DNA of 38,357 nucleotides. Source: an uncultured Muribaculaceae bacterium (GTDB lineage Bacteria; Bacteroidota; Bacteroidia; Bacteroidales; Muribaculaceae). The stretch is taken from contig CAJUBM010000006.1 of assembly GCA_910584735.1 (NCBI GenBank), positions 1 through 38,357 on the forward strand, written 5' to 3'. Below the pieces are notes generated by a model that did not search any database, was not told the DNA's origin, and worked only from the letters and a program-made list of their open reading frames with translations. The translations under genes and the position numbers were made by a program. Shown here piece by piece: positions 34,221-38,357 of this stretch. Position 1 is the stretch's first letter. Each line of letters starts with the position of its first letter.

Positions 34221-34829
34221 ATGCAGCATCCAAAGTCCTTGGATTATATACATCCGACTTCTATCGGACATTATCACATGGCAGACAAGCCTTACGATTC
34301 GAACCTGCGACAATGGTATGTGATGGCGGCTTTCCGACGCGAGTTAATCGCAGAAGAAATGCTGAAAAGCCATGGATTTACAGTATTCCTCCCCAAAATT
34401 TCTAAAACAATAAAGGAACCACACCGGCGTCCTAAGGAGATTGTAGTGCCGGCCATTTCAACGTATGTATTCGTAAATGCGTCCTGGCAGCAACTCATGG
34501 ATTACAAACAATTCCGGGACACAAGGCTGAAATTCTATACACTCCCTACTGACACCTCCGCCTCCCCTTATCTGACGGTCCCCGACCGCCAGATGGATGA
34601 CTTCATGAAAGTCTGGAACGAGCGCCATTCCGTCGCCGCCGAGATTACCACCTCCTCCCCCGCTCTCCCTGCCGGTACACGCGTACGCGTCACCGCCGGT
34701 CCCCTCGAAGGCATAGAAGGCGTATGCCTTGGCGCTTCCGGGCGCCGCGCCTCCCGCCTTCTAATCCAGCTTCCTGGCCTCCTCAGCCTCACCGCCACCC
34801 TCCCCCCCTCCCTCCTCCAACCGATATAG
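34221..34829 (+). CDS. UpxY-family transcription antiterminator (NusG paralogue)
   Basis: 202 residues from the ATG at 34221 (a TTG three codons earlier is less likely). NGN domain: LRQWYVMAAFRRELIAEEMLKSHGFTVFLPK, EIVVPAISTYVFV and KFYTLPTD. A C-terminal KOW domain follows (GTRVRVTAGPLEGIEGVCLG). UpxY proteins travel with RNA polymerase and let it read through terminators in long operons, classically capsule loci of Bacteroides. Here the next genes on the strand are an AT-rich phosphoribosyltransferase-like/ATPase pair 164 bases away rather than glycan genes. The gene's last part is extremely C-rich. Confidence 0.9.
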   Translation: MQHPKSLDYIHPTSIGHYHMADKPYDSNLRQWYVMAAFRRELIAEEMLKSHGFTVFLPKISKTIKEPHRRPKEIVVPAISTYVFVNASWQQLMDYKQFRDTRLKFYTLPTDTSASPYLTVPDRQMDDFMKVWNERHSVAAEITTSSPALPAGTRVRVTAGPLEGIEGVCLGASGRRASRLLIQLPGLLSLTATLPPSLLQPI

Positions 34830-34993
34830 CCATCCTTTCTCAATAACATCTGATATAACATTTACAGTCTTCATATTTTAGAACATGCGAAAACTTTGAA
34901 AGATGGCGATCGTTAAAAAATCATCCTCTGCCAACATAAATTAACACTCGAAAACCGTCTTATAAAACCATAATGAATACTTTTGTAAAATAA

Positions 34994-37510
34994 ATGACGA
35001 ATCTCACAGACATTGAGCAAGAATTCATAAATCGGTTAGACCGATGGAAGATTAAGATTAAACAGATGGTCGAAGCCAACGAAGAGGCTTCAACCGTTGT
35101 TATTGCCATGTCTCGTAAGATGCCTCATCTTTTGGATTATTTAAAGAGGACGGAAGGATTTGTCCTTGACAACTGTGAGGTTGCCACTGAACATTCCATC
35201 CCCTTTATTTTTGCCGATAGGACAAGGAAATTCAGAGTTATAATAATTGATGATATCCTTGTATATGGCGGGACGATAGAGAAAACTGCAAAAGAGATTT
35301 ACTCTTATACAGGTATTAAGCCATTTGTTCTACCTATAATTGTCGGATCTAAGGTTAAATCGAAACTTGAATTCGTAGAAAAACTAAGTGAAGAGGATAT
35401 TTATACAGATACTGTATCATTTTGCGAACTGCCGCTATATTCCAGTTATATTTCTGACCTTATTTTTAAAGAGGGAGGACCTATTGACATGGTTTTCCCG
35501 ATACTACGTTTCCCGGCAAAAAGACACATGGTAATTGGGTTAGGAGATAGTGGAAACAAATGCATAAAACATTTGAAGGAACGTCTTGAGGACTCAATAA
35601 CTGAAGAGTTCGAAAAAGAGAATATCTACAAACTGACTTATACAAATAGTCAGAAAAATCGAAATTCAGACGGAGTATATTCCATATCATGCCTGTATAA
35701 TGAATCGAAACTGAAAACCCAAGACAATGAATTCTGTAAATTAAGATTATTTTTTACATCGGAGGAATGTAGGTTTACAATATATGCTCCCAGTATAATA
35801 TCACAGCGTGATTTAAACGATTCCACATTTTTTAAAGAATATGACTGGCATCCCCTTTGGAAAGAGATTAGTGATATTATCTTAAAAAAGGACAATGAGG
35901 AGTTTTCCTGTGCAGGGTTCTCATATTTAAATCAGATTTACTTATTAAAAAAATTAAGAAGATACCATAGTTTAGCTTTGTTGGCAAATTATATGTTAGC
36001 GCTAAATTATGTGCCTGATATACTGAAGATAACTCAAACAATTTGGCCGCAACATAATAATCTCGGAGATTTGATAAGTCTCCATGATTTACAATGGTTG
36101 TTTGGGACACATGTGTCAAATATCATACATGATTACATGTCAAATATTGAGCTATTCACTCTAAATACAAACAAATTATATAATAGGATAACAGATTCAT
36201 TTAGGATTAAACAGCGACTTATCCCCTCGGAACTGTATGATAATTATCTGAGATTGAATATAAACAGAACCAGATTATGTGATACGGTAGAGGAAGCGTT
36301 GTCTCTGATTTTTACCAATCAACATTTCAATGTTGGGCTTGCATCTCTTTCCTCTGATCCCGACAAGTCGAGTAGAGAACCTTTTGGAGAGACTTACTCC
36401 TCGTTGTTTTCATCTTTGGAACGTTTTTCAAAAGACAGACATAAATTTGAGCTTTCCATACATAAATGGATGGATGAGCGAATTGACAGGGGTATCGTCA
36501 TTCCAAAATATGAAAATGTTACCGATTCGGAGGGTAACGATTATTGGCGAAGATTTTTTCGTGCGGGAGAAAACGAGGAACTTTTAATTAAATGCGCTCG
36601 CATAGCCTCTTATCTGCTCAAGAAAATTACAACATCTGAGGATGAAATATTTGTTAAAGAGATAGGATTCCTTAAAAAGAAGAAATTTGTTACAGTTAAG
36701 GAATACGAAGATTTGCTATATGTTTATTTCTCCTTCTTGTGTAAGGAAAATAGGTTTCCTGTGAGACTTGTATTGGAGGGGAAGCAGGGTGGTCGAGGTA
36801 AGACATTGTTTTTGAAAGGAAGTGATGTCAAATTTATAGATTATCTTGACATAATTAAAGCTGTATCCCTATCAAGATATAAAGATACTATTTTGGTAGA
36901 GGAATCGAATTATGAGATTGCTGATACATTGTCTCAAACCGTTATTTTGAATAATCTTGAAAGCGAAGTTCTTGAATCGCTCTGCACCTATTGGAATCAG
37001 TCTCCTCCTTTAAGGACCTCTCTGCGTGCTTTCTTTTTCCCGGTCCATTATAATAGGATGGAGATGTTCATAGAGGATACGGCAAAGGCGATCCATGGTC
37101 TTACACTTAGTTCATTGACCGAATTTCCTGACAAAATCAAGAATTCCCTTAGGGATCGTACCGAGTTATTCTACAAGTTATTATCTGTTGGTGTTTTTGA
37201 TTGGCCATCTCACTACATGAAGATGGGTAGATTGCGAACACACTCACAACACATACTTAATAAATACATATTTAAAAAGAATGGTGTTGATGGCAAGGAT
37301 AGTAAAATCAATCAAATGATTCCGCTATTCAATCTTTTAAGACTGATTGAACGGCATTTTAGATTGGATTTAGAGCAAGCTCAGCAATCTAAGCGCGATA
37401 TAGTAAAACGTCTTGCGAAAGGACATTCCAGATATATTTCCGAAGATGTATCCGATAAGGAGATTTTAGAATTAACGGCCGAGGCTTTTGATTCAGAAAA
37501 ATTTCATTAA
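34994..37510 (+). CDS. Large protein with phosphoribosyltransferase-like N-terminus (candidate conflict-system protein)
   Basis: 838 residues, AT-rich codons unlike the housekeeping genes. The N-terminal 150 or so residues look like a phosphoribosyltransferase fold: alternating strands and helices, with VIIIDDILVYGGTI at 82-95, close to the PRPP-binding motif of type I PRTases (hydrophobic stretch, DD, then an S/T/Y-GGT loop). The remaining about 680 residues are mainly helical and unfamiliar to me, with charged stretches and YWRRFFRAGENEELL near residue 515. No signal peptide or membrane helix. PRTase-fold domains are known effectors in some defence systems (for example type III retrons); the assignment to such a role here is inference. 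A TACTTTTG box sits 8 bases before the ATG. Its stop overlaps the next start by one base (TAATG). Confidence 0.85.
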   Translation: MTNLTDIEQEFINRLDRWKIKIKQMVEANEEASTVVIAMSRKMPHLLDYLKRTEGFVLDNCEVATEHSIPFIFADRTRKFRVIIIDDILVYGGTIEKTAKEIYSYTGIKPFVLPIIVGSKVKSKLEFVEKLSEEDIYTDTVSFCELPLYSSYISDLIFKEGGPIDMVFPILRFPAKRHMVIGLGDSGNKCIKHLKERLEDSITEEFEKENIYKLTYTNSQKNRNSDGVYSISCLYNESKLKTQDNEFCKLRLFFTSEECRFTIYAPSIISQRDLNDSTFFKEYDWHPLWKEISDIILKKDNEEFSCAGFSYLNQIYLLKKLRRYHSLALLANYMLALNYVPDILKITQTIWPQHNNLGDLISLHDLQWLFGTHVSNIIHDYMSNIELFTLNTNKLYNRITDSFRIKQRLIPSELYDNYLRLNINRTRLCDTVEEALSLIFTNQHFNVGLASLSSDPDKSSREPFGETYSSLFSSLERFSKDRHKFELSIHKWMDERIDRGIVIPKYENVTDSEGNDYWRRFFRAGENEELLIKCARIASYLLKKITTSEDEIFVKEIGFLKKKKFVTVKEYEDLLYVYFSFLCKENRFPVRLVLEGKQGGRGKTLFLKGSDVKFIDYLDIIKAVSLSRYKDTILVEESNYEIADTLSQTVILNNLESEVLESLCTYWNQSPPLRTSLRAFFFPVHYNRMEMFIEDTAKAIHGLTLSSLTEFPDKIKNSLRDRTELFYKLLSVGVFDWPSHYMKMGRLRTHSQHILNKYIFKKNGVDGKDSKINQMIPLFNLLRLIERHFRLDLEQAQQSKRDIVKRLAKGHSRYISEDVSDKEILELTAEAFDSEKFH

Positions 37511-38352
37511 TGATTGATTATCTTATAGAATCTCTTTTAGCTGGTCTTACCAATCCTTTTTCGATTTTGTATAAAAATCGATCTGCGGGAATTATAAAGA
37601 ATTGGCTCACGGAGGAATGTGTCGGAAGCCTAAAAATCCCCGAGTCCGGTTTCCGAGGGCTTAAAGATGGGGATATTCCTACTAAAAGGCCAAATACGGA
37701 TACACACAAACTTAGGACGCCAAGAAACAAGGATATTCGTTTTAAGGAACTTTCCCTAAAGAATTTCAGAAAATTCCCCCCAAGAGAGACGCCATATGCA
37801 CGGGATGATAATTGGAAACTTTCATTTTCATCACCAGCCGGTATGCCCTGTTCGTGTATATTTCTTGGTAATAACGGTTGTGGTAAAACCTCGTTATATA
37901 CCGCACTGGAATATTTGAACCTTAACGATTCCGCGATAGCAAAAATCAGAGGTTATAAAAACAATCAAGATGAATTTATCAAACATCTTGGCAAGCGGGT
38001 CTCAGAAACTTATGTGGACTTAACCACTCTAGAAGAGGGAGCCAAGGGATGTATTGACAGAGGTGAAATTACACCCCCGCTTGGAGATTTTTGGCCGTTT
38101 ATGAAATCGTTCTTCTGTTCCGAATGGGATGTTGTAGAACTTGAGCGGGGTGATAAAAATAAATCGTCAAATGCATATATATTAGACCAAATCGGATTAG
38201 GTATCTTCTCTCAGATAATCACTCAATTGGAAGATGAGGTTAATGTATTAGCAGCCCCATTAAATCGCAACAAAGCCAATAAAACTGTAGATTCTCTTCA
38301 AAATATTAGTAGTGGTGCGATAAAAATCTTACCACTGTTATTAAAATATTAA
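37510..38352 (+). CDS. SMC/RecF-like AAA ATPase, apparently truncated
   Basis: 280 residues. After a variable N-terminus, residues 76-90 (IRFKELSLKNFRKFP) form the usual first strand-helix of SMC/RecF-like ATPases, and Walker A is GNNGCGKT (120-127). The stretch that follows is helical and then runs into a coiled-coil-like part. No ABC signature or Walker B is present, so the ATPase cannot be complete at this length; the family is usually 350-600 residues or more. The in-frame TAA lies five bases before the window ends, so the gene may be truncated by an assembly end, a frameshift or a mutation. It is translationally coupled to the upstream PRTase-like gene. Confidence 0.75.
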   Translation: MIDYLIESLLAGLTNPFSILYKNRSAGIIKNWLTEECVGSLKIPESGFRGLKDGDIPTKRPNTDTHKLRTPRNKDIRFKELSLKNFRKFPPRETPYARDDNWKLSFSSPAGMPCSCIFLGNNGCGKTSLYTALEYLNLNDSAIAKIRGYKNNQDEFIKHLGKRVSETYVDLTTLEEGAKGCIDRGEITPPLGDFWPFMKSFFCSEWDVVELERGDKNKSSNAYILDQIGLGIFSQIITQLEDEVNVLAAPLNRNKANKTVDSLQNISSGAIKILPLLLKY

Positions 38353-38357
38353 TATTT

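Noticed and set aside
1..38357. CRISPR arrays, tRNA or rRNA genes, integrase or complete insertion sequences
   Set aside because: None seen on reading; the only structured RNA gene found is ssrA.

Overview
The window looks like a chromosomal segment of a gut-type Bacteroidales bacterium, most likely in or near the Muribaculaceae/Porphyromonadaceae. The evidence is a tmRNA whose tag reads GENNYALAA, repeated matches to the Bacteroidetes promoter (TTTG or TTG, about 19-20 bases, then TAnnTTTG), a TonB-dependent receptor, an UpxY/NusG-like antiterminator, a DUF4290 gene next to rimM, and the long type of proS. Most of it is ordinary housekeeping DNA. Three stretches look accessory: 6.8-8.95 kb, 13.0-14.6 kb and 34-38.36 kb.

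Layout. 0-2 kb: MlaE/MlaF-type ABC transporter pair and a single-domain HIRAN protein. 2-6.8 kb: glnS and a TPR gene on the minus strand, divergent from rmuC. 6.8-8.95 kb: an AT-rich three-gene cassette (unknown cytosolic protein, putAbiC-like membrane protein, two-helix peptide) that I read as a candidate phage-defence unit. 9-12 kb: TonB-dependent receptor with an exported DUF362 protein. 12-13 kb: DUF2284 cysteine-rich protein coupled to a prohibitin-tail-like membrane protein. 13-14.6 kb: a poorly coding stretch with tandem repeats and two large hairpins around a Bacteroidales-type hypothetical gene. 14.6-16.6 kb: membrane protein and transmembrane Ser/Thr kinase. 16.7-19.4 kb: a tightly packed plus-strand operon (flavin-reductase-like protein, exported nitroreductase, exported ABM-domain protein, tag, YjbQ). 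19.5-20 kb: ssrA. 20-25 kb: lgt, ackA-pta, FKBP, manA. 25.4-27.3 kb: biotin-dependent carboxyltransferase. 27.4-32.2 kb, minus strand: polyprenyl-phosphate-type glycosyltransferase, proS, OmpA-like protein, small acidic protein, rimM, DUF4290. 32.4-33.9 kb: exported M48 peptidase and a membrane protein.

The right end is the most unusual part. A long hairpin-rich leader precedes an UpxY-type antiterminator. This is followed not by capsule genes but by an AT-rich pair overlapping by one base: an 838-residue protein with a phosphoribosyltransferase-like PRPP motif near its N-terminus, and an SMC/RecF-like ATPase that stops after 280 residues, five bases before the window ends. I consider this pair, possibly under antiterminator control, the best candidate for an undescribed conflict or defence system here. 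The 6.8-8.95 kb cassette is second.

Functional assignments rest on motifs read by eye. No database search or structure prediction was run.
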